NCBI GenBank assembly: GCA_965248975.1
Contig: CBDFKU010000014.1
Span: 1 to 64,000, forward strand
Source of the DNA: CBDFKU01 sp965248975
Lineage (GTDB): Bacteria; Chloroflexota; Dehalococcoidia; Lucifugimonadales; JAGWBF01
DNA: 64,000 nt
Reading direction: 5' to 3'
The first letter of the stretch is position 1; every line of letters begins with the position of its first letter. This document shows positions 41,812-49,311 of this stretch, in pieces. A program made the position numbers and the translations under genes. A model generated the notes under the pieces. It saw only the letters and a program-made list of their open reading frames with translations, was not told the DNA's origin and searched no databases.

Positions 41812-43370
41812 CAGCCCGTCCGAGGATTATCTAACGGTGCTTGCGGGTCAGCGCCAATGGATCGCGACAACTAATTTTGCCGGTTGCCCCAGCCGGCCCC
41901 CAGATAGCTTTGCGAATAGCGCCGTGCTCACTACCTCGGCAAAGTTCCTGATGCGTTGGGCTGGCCCATCGGCCCGTGCTTTCCTGTGCAGATTGACCCC
42001 AAAGCGGAACAGTTTGAGCAGGTTGTGGCCGGTGCAGATCAGCGACCATTCGCCGTTCACCTTCTCCAGTCCCCGCAGCAGGAACTGCCGGAATCCCCTG
42101 CCCTGCTTGATCTGGCCGAATACCGGCTCCACAGTTTGCATCCGCAAAGCGTAGCGCTGCCGACCCCGCTTGGTCTGTAACTTCCGTCGCATCCGGTCCC
42201 TGGGAGACAGATGGCTGGGTATGCGACCTCGGGGCGCGGGTGGCACAACCCGGCCGTGGCGGGTCTGCTCCGGCGCGACGAACGGGTCCACGCCCAGAGC
42301 ATAGAGCTCGTCGACTGCCTTTGCCGAGTAATAGCCAGCATCGGCGGATACTTCCCTGGGGACTGCACCGACGTTGTCGATGGTCTCCTCCATCATCGCC
42401 GCAGCCTGTTGCTTATCCGAAGCCTGGTTGGTGGCCCGCGCCGCCACGATCACCTGGTGAGCGCTGTCCACCACCGCCTGACAGTTGTACGCTTGCAGGA
42501 AGTCCTTTCCTCCAGGTGCGGGGATGATGCGCGACTCGGTATCGGTGAAGTTACGCTGGGCCTTGTCGTCGGGCACCCCCGGGTGATTACCACCTTCGGC
42601 CTCGGCCTGTTCGGCAGCCGCCTGCGCCTCGGCTTCCAGCGCCGCCATGGCTTCCCGTATCTTCTCCAACCGACCCTCTCGAAAGGCCAACTCCTGCGGC
42701 AACTCATCTCCACGCTTGTCTTTGCCGTACCGCCGGTCTTCCTCATCATCCGCTGCCTGGGCCTGTCGCAACAACTCCGCTACCTCCGCCGCCAACTGCG
42801 CTGCCTTCTCCTTCATCCGTTGGTAACTCATCGCCTTATGCTTCGATGCGTTGGCCTTGACCTTCGTGCCGTCCAGCGCCACGTGCCCCAGCTTCACCAG
42901 CCCCGCCTGCTGACACAACGCCAGTACCTGTACGAACAGGCCCGACAGCGCATCCACATGATCCTTGCGAAAGTCGGAGATGGTCCGGAAGTCCGGTGTG
43001 TTGTTCGCCGCCAACACCCTGAAGGCGATGTCCTCGTGGAGACGCTGGGCGATGCGGCGTGAGGACGCCACCCCCACGCAGTAGCCGTAGAGCAACACCT
43101 TGACCATCATCCGTGGATGATACGGCGGCCCGCCACGCCGTTCCCGCTCGTAGCGAGCGGTGACCTCCGACATGTCCAACTGGTCCACCACGTCGGATAT
43201 GAAGTAGGCCAGATGGTCGTCAGGCAGCCACTCCTGCAACGCCGCTGGCAACAGCAACTGCTGGTCGGGTTCGTAGGAAAGGTAGGTCTTGCTCATCAAC
43301 GACTCCCCGCTACTGGGCTGGGCCCATCATACCACCAAACACTCGCCAACCGTGTTTCTCGGACGGGAAC
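41812..43370 (-). mobile_element. IS1182-family element inserted in IS3 orfB
   Basis: The ends share CCCGTCCGAG as terminal inverted repeat (CAGCCCGTCCGAG at the left, GTTCCCGTCCGAG read inward from the right). It is bounded by a CTAG duplication (41808-41811 and 43371-43374), a palindromic 4-bp target. Removing the element and one CTAG, together with the IS630, restores the orfB reading frame. The length is 1559 bp. Confidence 0.87.
41848..43296 (-). CDS. IS1182-family transposase
   Basis: The 482-residue protein is an intact IS1182/IS5-superfamily DDE transposase: YEPDQQLLLPAALQEWLPDDH and PPYHPRMMVKVLLYGYCVGV at the N-terminus, LVKLGHVALDGTKVKANASKH with the first Asp, CQAVVDSAHQVIVAARATN and VSADAGYYSAKAVDELYALG with the second, and VEPVFGQIKQGRGFRQFLLR near the Glu. 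ATG 43296 follows TTG 43299. No frameshift or stop is seen, so it could be active. Confidence 0.92.
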   Translation of the reverse strand: MSKTYLSYEPDQQLLLPAALQEWLPDDHLAYFISDVVDQLDMSEVTARYERERRGGPPYHPRMMVKVLLYGYCVGVASSRRIAQRLHEDIAFRVLAANNTPDFRTISDFRKDHVDALSGLFVQVLALCQQAGLVKLGHVALDGTKVKANASKHKAMSYQRMKEKAAQLAAEVAELLRQAQAADDEEDRRYGKDKRGDELPQELAFREGRLEKIREAMAALEAEAQAAAEQAEAEGGNHPGVPDDKAQRNFTDTESRIIPAPGGKDFLQAYNCQAVVDSAHQVIVAARATNQASDKQQAAAMMEETIDNVGAVPREVSADAGYYSAKAVDELYALGVDPFVAPEQTRHGRVVPPAPRGRIPSHLSPRDRMRRKLQTKRGRQRYALRMQTVEPVFGQIKQGRGFRQFLLRGLEKVNGEWSLICTGHNLLKLFRFGVNLHRKARADGPAQRIRNFAEVVSTALFAKLSGGRLGQPAKLVVAIHWR

Positions 43371-44503
43371 CTAGTACTCAGTCAACCTGTGATTTGAAGG
43401 ATATAGCCGATGGAGTTTCGCCCTAGCATCTTGGGTGTTGAAGCGCCAATGGATAGAGGCTCGGGCGGCGTTTCGCTCCCCCTCCAGGGCCTGAATTTCT
43501 CGGCGGAGGGCAGCCTCATCGGGGACACGCCTCCTCAGGCAAGATCGGGCCAGGACGCTGAACTCGATCTCCGCCATGTTGAGCCAACTGCCGTGTTTGG
43601 GGGTGTGGTGGAACTCCAGCCGCTTTACGATACGCCGGGCCTCAGGGGCAGGAAAGGCCTCGTACAGGGAAGCCGGGCGATGAGTGTTCAGGTTATCCAG
43701 AACAACTCGCACCACCGGGGCCTCCGGGTAGGCCTCATCCACCAACCAACGCATCTGACGGGCGAAGTCCTGCTGGGTCCGCCGCTGGGTGATGGCCACG
43801 TGTCTCCAGCCCTGCAGCGGCTCGCAGGTCAGGAACAGGTTCCGGGTGCCCTCCCTTCGGTACTCGTAGTCCTGTCGCCGCGGCTGTCCCGGCTTCGCTG
43901 GGAGGGGCGGCCGTGGCTCGCTCAACAGCTGAGTCGAGGTCTCGTCAAAGCAGACCACCGGCCGCCGGGGGTCATAGGGCTCGGCATACAGGTCCAGCAC
44001 ATCCTCCATGGCTGCCACAAAGTCGGCGCTCACCTTAGGAATACACCATTCCTTTTTCTGCCACGGCTTAAGAACGTTTTTTTGAGCCGCTTGCGGATGC
44101 CTTCATGGGACATGGAGGGCACCAACCCTAGCTCTACCACTTTCCCGGCCAACAGCCGCAGGGTCCAGTGGTCGTGGCCCTCCGGCGCGGCGCTGCAGGC
44201 CAGGGCGATGAGGTGGGCCTCTCCCTTGTCGTCCAGCTTCCTCCGTGGCCTGGGCCTGGGCCTTTCCAGCAAAGCCCCCTTCATGCCCTCTTCAGCGAAA
44301 CGCCGCTTGATGCGGAACACTGTGCCTACGGAGACGTCCAAGGCCTCAGACACCTTGGGAGCCTTCCAACCCTCATCGCTCTTTAGTAGAATCCTCGCCC
44401 GGGTCATCACACGAGCCCGGCTCTTCCCACTTCGAATCAATTGCTGGAGTTGTTCCCGGTCTTCCTGGTCCAAGCGCACCCTATACTTTTCCCGTCGTCC
44501 CAT
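43371..44503 (-). CDS. IS630-family transposase, two frames joined by -1 frameshifting
   Basis: The first frame (ATG 44503, MGRREKYRVRLDQEDREQLQ) encodes the helix-turn-helix domain and ends at 44030; the second continues without a gap as LKPWQKKEWCIPKVSADF and the DDE catalytic domain (VVCFDETSTQLL, VVRVVLDNLNTHRP, GSWLNMAEIEFSVLA). The joint is an A7 run (CTCAAAAAAACG on the coding strand), where -1 slippage links the frames, as known for several IS630 elements. The stop TAG at 43371-43373 is made of the target TA and a flanking G outside the element. Confidence 0.85.
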
Positions 44504-44596
44504 CACTGCCACCCCTTGGGTAGATTCTGTCTTCCCAAAGGGTAGCAACTTTGAGTGATTTCTTAAATAATTACCAACACCGAGTTGACTGAGTAC
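43374..44596 (-). mobile_element. IS630-family element, copy 2, complete
   Basis: Terminal inverted repeats GTACTCAGTCAAC lie at both ends and are flanked by the duplicated TA (43372-43373 and 44597-44598). The target TA is the middle of the right CTAG copy made by the IS1182 insertion, so this element came last. It is nearly identical to the partial copy at 1-787, indicating recent transposition in this genome. Confidence 0.92.
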
Positions 44597-45187
44597 TAGT
44601 GCGGTCTGTGACTGGAACTTGATCCATGCCGGTCCTGTCCACAGCATCCTGGACCACCTCGATGAAGGAGTCGGCCGTCATGTCTTCCTGGAGCCTGTGA
44701 GCCAGGATGAAGCGGGAGTAGTCGTCCATCACGGTCACCAGGTAGTAGTAGCCCCAACCTACTACCCTGAAGTAGGAGGCGTCGGTGGCCCACATCTGGT
44801 GAGGGCCTGTGGTCTTGCGGTGGTACTCCTTACCCGCGGCCAGCTTCATCTCAGGCCTCTTCACCAGACCCTCCCTGCTCAGGATACGGTAGACACTCGA
44901 CTCTGAGACACTGAAGCCCTGGTTGTCGGTGATCCACGCGGCCAGCTGACGGCAGCTCAGCTCCGGCATCTCTCTGGCTGCTGCGAGAACTGAGCGTTCT
45001 TCCCGAATGCTGAGACGGTTCCACGGGGGCTTGCCGCCTCCTGCATGGTCCTCAAGTCCTTGTTGGTCCTGGCGTCTGAGCCACCGGTAGTAGGTGCTCT
45101 TAGGGATACCCAACTCGCTGAGGGCCTTTCGTTTAGGGAGGGGAGACGAGGCTACTTCGGTAAGTACTTCTGCCTTCTCCACGGCGC

Positions 45188-45595
45188 TCATCCGCTGGTA
45201 CCGGTAGCTTCCTGGGGCATGGGAATGGCCGTTTTTTTGAGACGGTACGCCTCCAGCGACAGATCGGCCACTAGCTCCTTGAGCTCCCCGTTCTCTCTCT
45301 TGAGCTGCCCTACCTCATGCTGAGTGGCGTCCCGCATCGTGTCGCGGGTCAACCTCTCCTTGCCCGCCTCCATGAACTCTTTGGTCCACGAGTAGTAGGA
45401 GTGGGGCTTGATCCCCTCCCGCCGGCACAGGTCGTTGACTGTGACCTCGCGGCGGAAGCCCTCCAGAACAATTCGGATCTTCTCTTCGGGGGTGTACTTA
45501 CGTCGGGTAGCCGCCTTCACCGTGCGAACGAAGGACCTCGTCTCCGCGCTCCGTTCCTCGGCGGCCTCTGCTTTGTCTACGTCTGACTGGGACAC
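45188..45595 (-). CDS. IS3-family orfA (helix-turn-helix) protein
   Basis: The 135-residue protein has the IS3 orfA layout: TRRKYTPEEKIRIVLEGFRR, NDLCRREGIKPHSYYSWTKEF as the HTH and a leucine-zipper-like coiled coil VGQLKRENGELKELVADLSLE. The stop overlaps the orfB start as ATGA, so orfB would be made by coupling or slippage. It is intact, although orfB is not. Confidence 0.88.
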   Translation of the reverse strand: MSQSDVDKAEAAEERSAETRSFVRTVKAATRRKYTPEEKIRIVLEGFRREVTVNDLCRREGIKPHSYYSWTKEFMEAGKERLTRDTMRDATQHEVGQLKRENGELKELVADLSLEAYRLKKTAIPMPQEATGTSG

Positions 45596-45668
45596 ATCTG
45601 CTCCTTTCTGTGGGTAACTCTACCCTCACTTCAGGAGCTCTCGCCACCCTCCAAACTCTCGGGTTTTC

Positions 45669-47564
45669 TTACCCTCCGATGTGTCCCATTATCGCTGACG
45701 GCCTACAATCCCTAACTTGGGGCAGGTGGTTTACCGCCAGCCAGAACTTGGCTACAGGATCGTAGGTAAATGACTCGCTGTACAGGAAGCGGGCGGTGAT
45801 GGGATCGCCTCCGGTCAAGGCCTTGATTCGGGCTTCGTTTAACCGGGTGGATTCATTGGTCTCCGAGGATGTCACCAGCCTGCGGCCAGCCATGGCGGCC
45901 AGATCATTGGTCAGATTTGCCCGCTGCTGTAGCTCCAGCACTGTGAAGGGGATGTTCATGGCGTAGTCCCCCGCCAAGTGGCGCAGGGTGGTCAGGAAGA
46001 CGGACTTGCCGTTTGCGCCTGTGCCGTAGCAGAGAAACAGCACTTGCTCCAAGACCGAACCTGTCAGGGAGTAGCCAACGGCCCGCTGGATAAAGGCGAT
46101 GAGCTCCGCGTCGCACTGAAACACCTGGTGCAGGAATTGCTCCCATCGAGGACAGGAGGCCTTAGGGAGGTATTCCAGCGCTACCCTCATGGTGATCCGG
46201 TCGTCGCGCTGACCCGGTCGCAATGCTCCAGTCCGTAGATCTAGCACGCCATTGGCTACGCCGAAGAGGTCGGGACTGCTGTCCCAGCCGGTGCCAGCAT
46301 CGGCGATAGGATGCTCGGTCTGGGCTAGAGCCAGGCATGCGTCCAGCTTCTGGCGCGATTCAGATCGCACTGCAAACTCAGCGGTTTTGCCCCTCAAGTT
46401 CAGGTCGTCGATCTTTACCGAGCTATGGAACCGCTCCCTGGCTGCTTCCTTGGCCCGGCGGTAGATCTCGCCGTCGGCGTCTGGCGCCCAGCTATGGCCT
46501 TCCCAGACCAGCCAGCGGTTTCTGGCGTGGTCGTACCTAAGGTCATCGCCATAGAGTTGGGCAAACCACTCAGCGTTGCCGGCGTCGGTCAGTGCAAAGG
46601 AACGGGCCTCCTCTGGACAGTCATGACTCGGCTCCGACGGAGGTTTTTGGTGATTGCCAGATACGGCCTTGGCCAGTGTCATCTCACCGTAGGTCAGCTC
46701 CCCGTGTCGCTCGTCCCATTTGGGCCTTAGCAGGCCAGAGCACCGGAACAGCCCGTCCGCACGCTCGGTGTCCCCGCTGGTCCAGAAGTGCAACATGCCA
46801 CACAGGGCCAGGTCTGCCTCGCTGTGTGAGTCGTAGCCCGACCAGTCGCCGCTCCACAATTTGCTAAAGGCAGCACCGTTCCTGGCGCTTCTCGCTCTCT
46901 CGATGAGGTCGTCGTCATCTTGAACCGAGGGGTGGTTGTCGCTGGTATCGCTGGCTGGCCCAACGGCATTCGTGTCTGCGAACAACCCCTGATAAAGGGT
47001 TTCAAGCTCGGCTGATCTGTCGGCGATACAGGCAGGTGTCCCATCAAGCCTGGCTCCGGTCATGGTGAAGTAACGTCCCTCCGAGTACACCTCGATGGGT
47101 CCCTTTCTCCGACCTTTCCCTGGAAGCTGTCCCTTGATTATGAGGTGGACACCAGTGCCCGATGGCGATAGCTCTGTGTAGGTGTTGAGGCGTGTTATGA
47201 TTTTCTGAGCCCAGGGGTCGAGGACGTTGGCTTCAGGGTCATAGCAGCCGTCCAGGTCGATACCGGTGTAGGGGTCATCCTTAGAAAAGACGAAGCCGAT
47301 GCCGTCGACTAGACCTGAACGGTAGGTATCGAGGGCCACATCTACGGAGGTCCATGTGGTAGGGTTGGTAGTGGAAGCGGCCTTGCCAGTCCTGGCCTCT
47401 AAAGGTACCTTGGTAGGCTTGGGGTTCCCAGCCCGTTGTACCAAGCGCCAGGTGACCCATTGGGGCCTATCGCGGAGTTCTTGAAGTATGGTTTCTACGT
47501 TTACACGAAGAAGAGGGCCCGGCGGCCCAGATCCGTTGGCGGACGATGCGGTCGGTCCGGTCAC
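45669..47564 (-). CDS. Primase/helicase (D5/P4-type) of the element, 3' end cut by IS3
   Basis: The N-terminal part resembles phage and plasmid primase-polymerase proteins (RPQWVTWRLVQRAGNPKPTK, GIGFVFSKDDPYTGIDLDGC, YTELSPSGTGVHLIIKGQLP). The C-terminal part is a D5/P4-like superfamily 3 helicase with Walker A CYGTGANGKSVFLTTLRHL around residue 515, a sensor segment GRRLVTSSETNES and AKFWLAVNHLPQVRD. The native sequence ends at 45708; the last 13 residues come from the IS3 end, and the expected final domain after NHLPQVRD is missing. It would have replicated the excised element. GTG 47564 is taken as start without a clear ribosome site. Confidence 0.82.
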   Translation of the reverse strand: MTGPTASSANGSGPPGPLLRVNVETILQELRDRPQWVTWRLVQRAGNPKPTKVPLEARTGKAASTTNPTTWTSVDVALDTYRSGLVDGIGFVFSKDDPYTGIDLDGCYDPEANVLDPWAQKIITRLNTYTELSPSGTGVHLIIKGQLPGKGRRKGPIEVYSEGRYFTMTGARLDGTPACIADRSAELETLYQGLFADTNAVGPASDTSDNHPSVQDDDDLIERARSARNGAAFSKLWSGDWSGYDSHSEADLALCGMLHFWTSGDTERADGLFRCSGLLRPKWDERHGELTYGEMTLAKAVSGNHQKPPSEPSHDCPEEARSFALTDAGNAEWFAQLYGDDLRYDHARNRWLVWEGHSWAPDADGEIYRRAKEAARERFHSSVKIDDLNLRGKTAEFAVRSESRQKLDACLALAQTEHPIADAGTGWDSSPDLFGVANGVLDLRTGALRPGQRDDRITMRVALEYLPKASCPRWEQFLHQVFQCDAELIAFIQRAVGYSLTGSVLEQVLFLCYGTGANGKSVFLTTLRHLAGDYAMNIPFTVLELQQRANLTNDLAAMAGRRLVTSSETNESTRLNEARIKALTGGDPITARFLYSESFTYDPVAKFWLAVNHLPQVRDCRPSAIMGHIGG

Positions 47565-47617
47565 CGCAGCTGGCCCTTCGGCCTTCGGCCCGTCGCCAGC
47601 TCCACTCTCCGAGAGAC

Positions 47618-47664
47618 GCTGTAGTTTCTATCTTCACGGATGCCCGTGTGGGTACCTGAACCAC
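47618..47664. other. attR: right junction of the serine-recombinase element
   Basis: Left of TG 47641-47642 is the element arm: GCTGTAGT (47618-47625), TTCTAT, CTTCACGGA (47632-47640). Right of it is yifB (CCCGTGTGGGTACCTG). The left arm is the inverted complement of the arm at attL. Confidence 0.85.
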
Positions 47665-48111
47665 CCGACCCGTCAGTGCGTCTGCTCGCCGGGCCAGGTG
47701 GCCCGATACCAGAAGCGGATCAGCGGCCCCCTCCTGGACAGGATAGACATGTTCGTCGAGGTGCCCCCCGTGGAGTACGATAAGCTGGTGGGCGAGGACG
47801 AGGGAGGGTCCTCGGTGGAGGTCCGCAAGAGGGTTGAAACGGCCCGGGGTGTCCAGAGACGCCGGTTCGGCGGCTCTTCGTTCACCTGCAATGCCGAGAT
47901 GGGGCCAGCGGAGGTGTGGGACTTCTGCGGGATGGAGGAGAACGCCACCGGGCTTCTCCAGGCGGCCATGAAACAGCTGGACCTCTCCGCCAGGGGGTTT
48001 CATCGCATCCTCAAGCTTTCCCGCACCATCGCCGACCTGGCGGGCTCGGAGAGCATAAGCGTAGCCCATCTGGCGGAGGCGCTTCAGTACCGACCCCGGG
48101 GGCTTGGGTAG
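47641..48111 (+). pseudogene. yifB: yifB, 3' part
   Basis: From 47643 the frame reads PCGYLNHPTRQCVCSPGQVARYQKRISGPLLDRIDMFVEV, the zinc-like cysteine loop and sensor region that directly follow NFALIGAMNP in YifB, and ends with SARGFHRILKLSRTIADLAG and the C-terminal lid. Joined to the 5' part it gives 506 residues, the normal family length, with one Cys codon rebuilt across the crossover. The upstream frame in the element (from 47488) is not yifB. Confidence 0.92.
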
Positions 48112-48339
48112 TTGAAGCCTGTAAACTATACCAGGCATGCCAGGCGCGCGGTGAGGTTCTGGGGCATCGACACGGAAGAGATTCTGGCTACCTTATATGC
48201 GCCAGATAGGGTTGTGCCATCGGAAAAGGCGAGGTTTAATGCTATTAAACAGTTCGGCAGTCGTTTCATACGAGTCACTTATAGAGAGGAATCCGACCAG
48301 TTTCTTATCATTACCGTGATGCCAAGAAAAAGGCCGTAG
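48112..48339 (+). CDS. DUF4258-type small protein
   Basis: The 75-residue protein reads YTRHARRAVRFWGIDTEEIL, then YAPDRVVPSEKARFNAIKQF, FIRVTYREESDQFLIITVMP, the DUF4258 pattern, related to BrnT/RelE-like ribonuclease folds. It starts at TTG directly after the yifB stop. The next gene is a DUF2283 protein; the two families commonly occur together and are suspected toxin-antitoxin partners, though not proven here. Confidence 0.7.
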   Translation: MKPVNYTRHARRAVRFWGIDTEEILATLYAPDRVVPSEKARFNAIKQFGSRFIRVTYREESDQFLIITVMPRKRP

Positions 48340-48351
48340 CAAGGAGGGAAT

Positions 48352-48573
48352 ATGCTCATAACCTACGATAGTGAAGCCGATGTCCTTTACGTAGAACTCC
48401 GACATGTGCCAGCGGAAGACTCGCTTGATGTCGAGGAAGGCGTAACAGCTCTGCTCGATGAACACGGTCACATAGTAGGTCTGGAAGTCCTAGACGCCGC
48501 TGAACGCCTGGGGCGTGAACAGCTACATAGCGTCACCCTGAAAGACCTGGCATGGGAAGCACTACCTTTGTAG
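48352..48573 (+). CDS. DUF2283 family protein
   Basis: The 73-residue protein starts MLITYDSEADVLYVELRHVP and continues VEEGVTALLDEHGHIVGLEVLDAAERLG, a full-length DUF2283 domain. ATG 48352 has AAGGAGGGAA upstream, 12 bases after the DUF4258 stop. It is the likely antidote or partner of that protein. Confidence 0.75.
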   Translation: MLITYDSEADVLYVELRHVPAEDSLDVEEGVTALLDEHGHIVGLEVLDAAERLGREQLHSVTLKDLAWEALPL

Positions 48574-48682
48574 CCTGGTGCAGCCATCCTCACCGGCTGG
48601 AAAGAAGGTCCTCATCAGGTGTACAGGTAGAGCAGGCATCGAAGGGCGATCCGCTCAAAATTCCCACGAGAGGTGACCAACG

Positions 48683-49198
48683 ATGACCCTTAATGCAGGA
48701 GACGTGGCGCCCCGGTTCTCCCTTCCGGCGTCCACCGGAGAGACGATCTCCCTGGACGGGCTGGCGGGCAAGAAAGTGGTGCTCTATTTCTATCCCAAGG
48801 ACGATACTCCTGCTTGCACCAAGGAGGCCTGCGCCTTCCGGGACTCGTCTCATGAGCTCAAGGCGGCCGGCGTGGAGGTCCTGGGTGTCAGCGCCGACAG
48901 CCTGACCTCCCACGAGAAGTTCGCCGACAAGTACAGCCTCTCCTTCCCCCTGCTTTCCGATGCCGAGAAGGAGGTCGCCACGGCCTACAGGGCCTGGGGC
49001 GAGAAGGTGACCATGGGCAGGAAAGTTATCGGCATGACGCGCATGACCTTCCTGATCGACGAAGATGGGAAGATATCGAAGGTCTGGCCGCCGTCTGGTG
49101 CTGACGGCGGACTTTGTGCCGTAACTCCCCAACGCCGTCCGATCCTCTCGACGTCGGGGATTGACACCCTTAGACCTGCACCCTCAAATCGGGGATAG
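48683..49198 (+). CDS. bcp: Bcp-type peroxiredoxin with an aberrant C-terminus
   Basis: Residues 1-133 are a clean thiol peroxidase of the Bcp/PrxQ class: APRFSLPASTGETISLDG, YFYPKDDTPACTKEACAFRD with the peroxidatic Cys and the second Cys five residues later, and VGVSADSLTSHEKFADKY-type middle. It would reduce hydroperoxides using thioredoxin. After DGKISKVWP the usual V/K-rich ending is replaced by about 37 unrelated residues (PSGADGGLCAVTPQRRPILS...), so the true 3' end seems lost by an indel or rearrangement. Both catalytic cysteines remain. ATG 48683 has GAGAGGTGACC upstream. Confidence 0.82.
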   Translation: MTLNAGDVAPRFSLPASTGETISLDGLAGKKVVLYFYPKDDTPACTKEACAFRDSSHELKAAGVEVLGVSADSLTSHEKFADKYSLSFPLLSDAEKEVATAYRAWGEKVTMGRKVIGMTRMTFLIDEDGKISKVWPPSGADGGLCAVTPQRRPILSTSGIDTLRPAPSNRG

Positions 49199-49311
49199 CC
49201 TACAGCCGAGCCGGCCTGGATTGGGCCGGGCAAAGCGCTCTTGGAGCTCAATCTGGACGAGAATCCGTCCGCTGGATAGGGACAGGTAGCGGCCTGTCGA
49301 GGAGGTGAGAC

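Larger units (their letters stand above)
40241..45191 (-). pseudogene. IS3-family transposase orfB in three pieces
   Basis: The DDE transposase is split into 45191-44597 (start to QVPVTDRT), 41811-41504 (RLLSDNGPGYVSRAFRDYLG to EILQRRK) and 40324-40241 (EVKAKTIQNRRRYNRALREL to the stop). The pieces join exactly: ...TDRT-RLLSDNG... across the IS1182 and IS630 sites and ...QRRK-EVKAKT... across the IS110 site. HQMWATDASYF holds the first catalytic Asp, LLSDNGP the second and the GKLERYHQS segment the Glu. Each inner IS therefore disrupted a previously complete gene. Confidence 0.88.
40198..45707 (-). mobile_element. IS3-family element interrupted by IS110, IS1182 and IS630
   Basis: The ends match as imperfect terminal repeats: inward from the left TGTTAGCAACCAGCAAAAGT then GGGACACATTGG, and inward from the right TGTAGGCCGTCAGCGATAAT then GGGACACATCGG. 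Subtracting the three inner elements leaves about 1546 bp, a normal IS3 size, with orfA intact and orfB rebuilt without a lost codon. No target-site duplication is seen at the outer ends (GTC against ATC), so a deletion may have followed insertion. Confidence 0.85.
37012..47642. mobile_element. 10.6-kb serine-recombinase integrative element inserted in yifB
   Basis: The two junctions share TG, and the flanks join to an uninterrupted yifB. Joining the element's ends gives a 48-bp attP: arms GCTGTAGT and ACTACAGC outside, 6-base spacers, and CTTCACGGA-TG-TCCGTGAAG at the centre. Contents from left: integrase, small HTH protein, three 29-bp-spaced iterons, an unknown 300-residue protein, an IS nest, and a primase/helicase gene. 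Without the IS nest the element is about 5.1 kb. There are no structural phage or conjugation genes, so it resembles a satellite or mobilisable island. Confidence 0.88.

Noticed and set aside
47488..47640. A separate gene start for the yifB 3' half
   Set aside because: The open frame upstream of 47641 is element DNA with no similarity to YifB and no ribosome site; the frame continuity is accidental.
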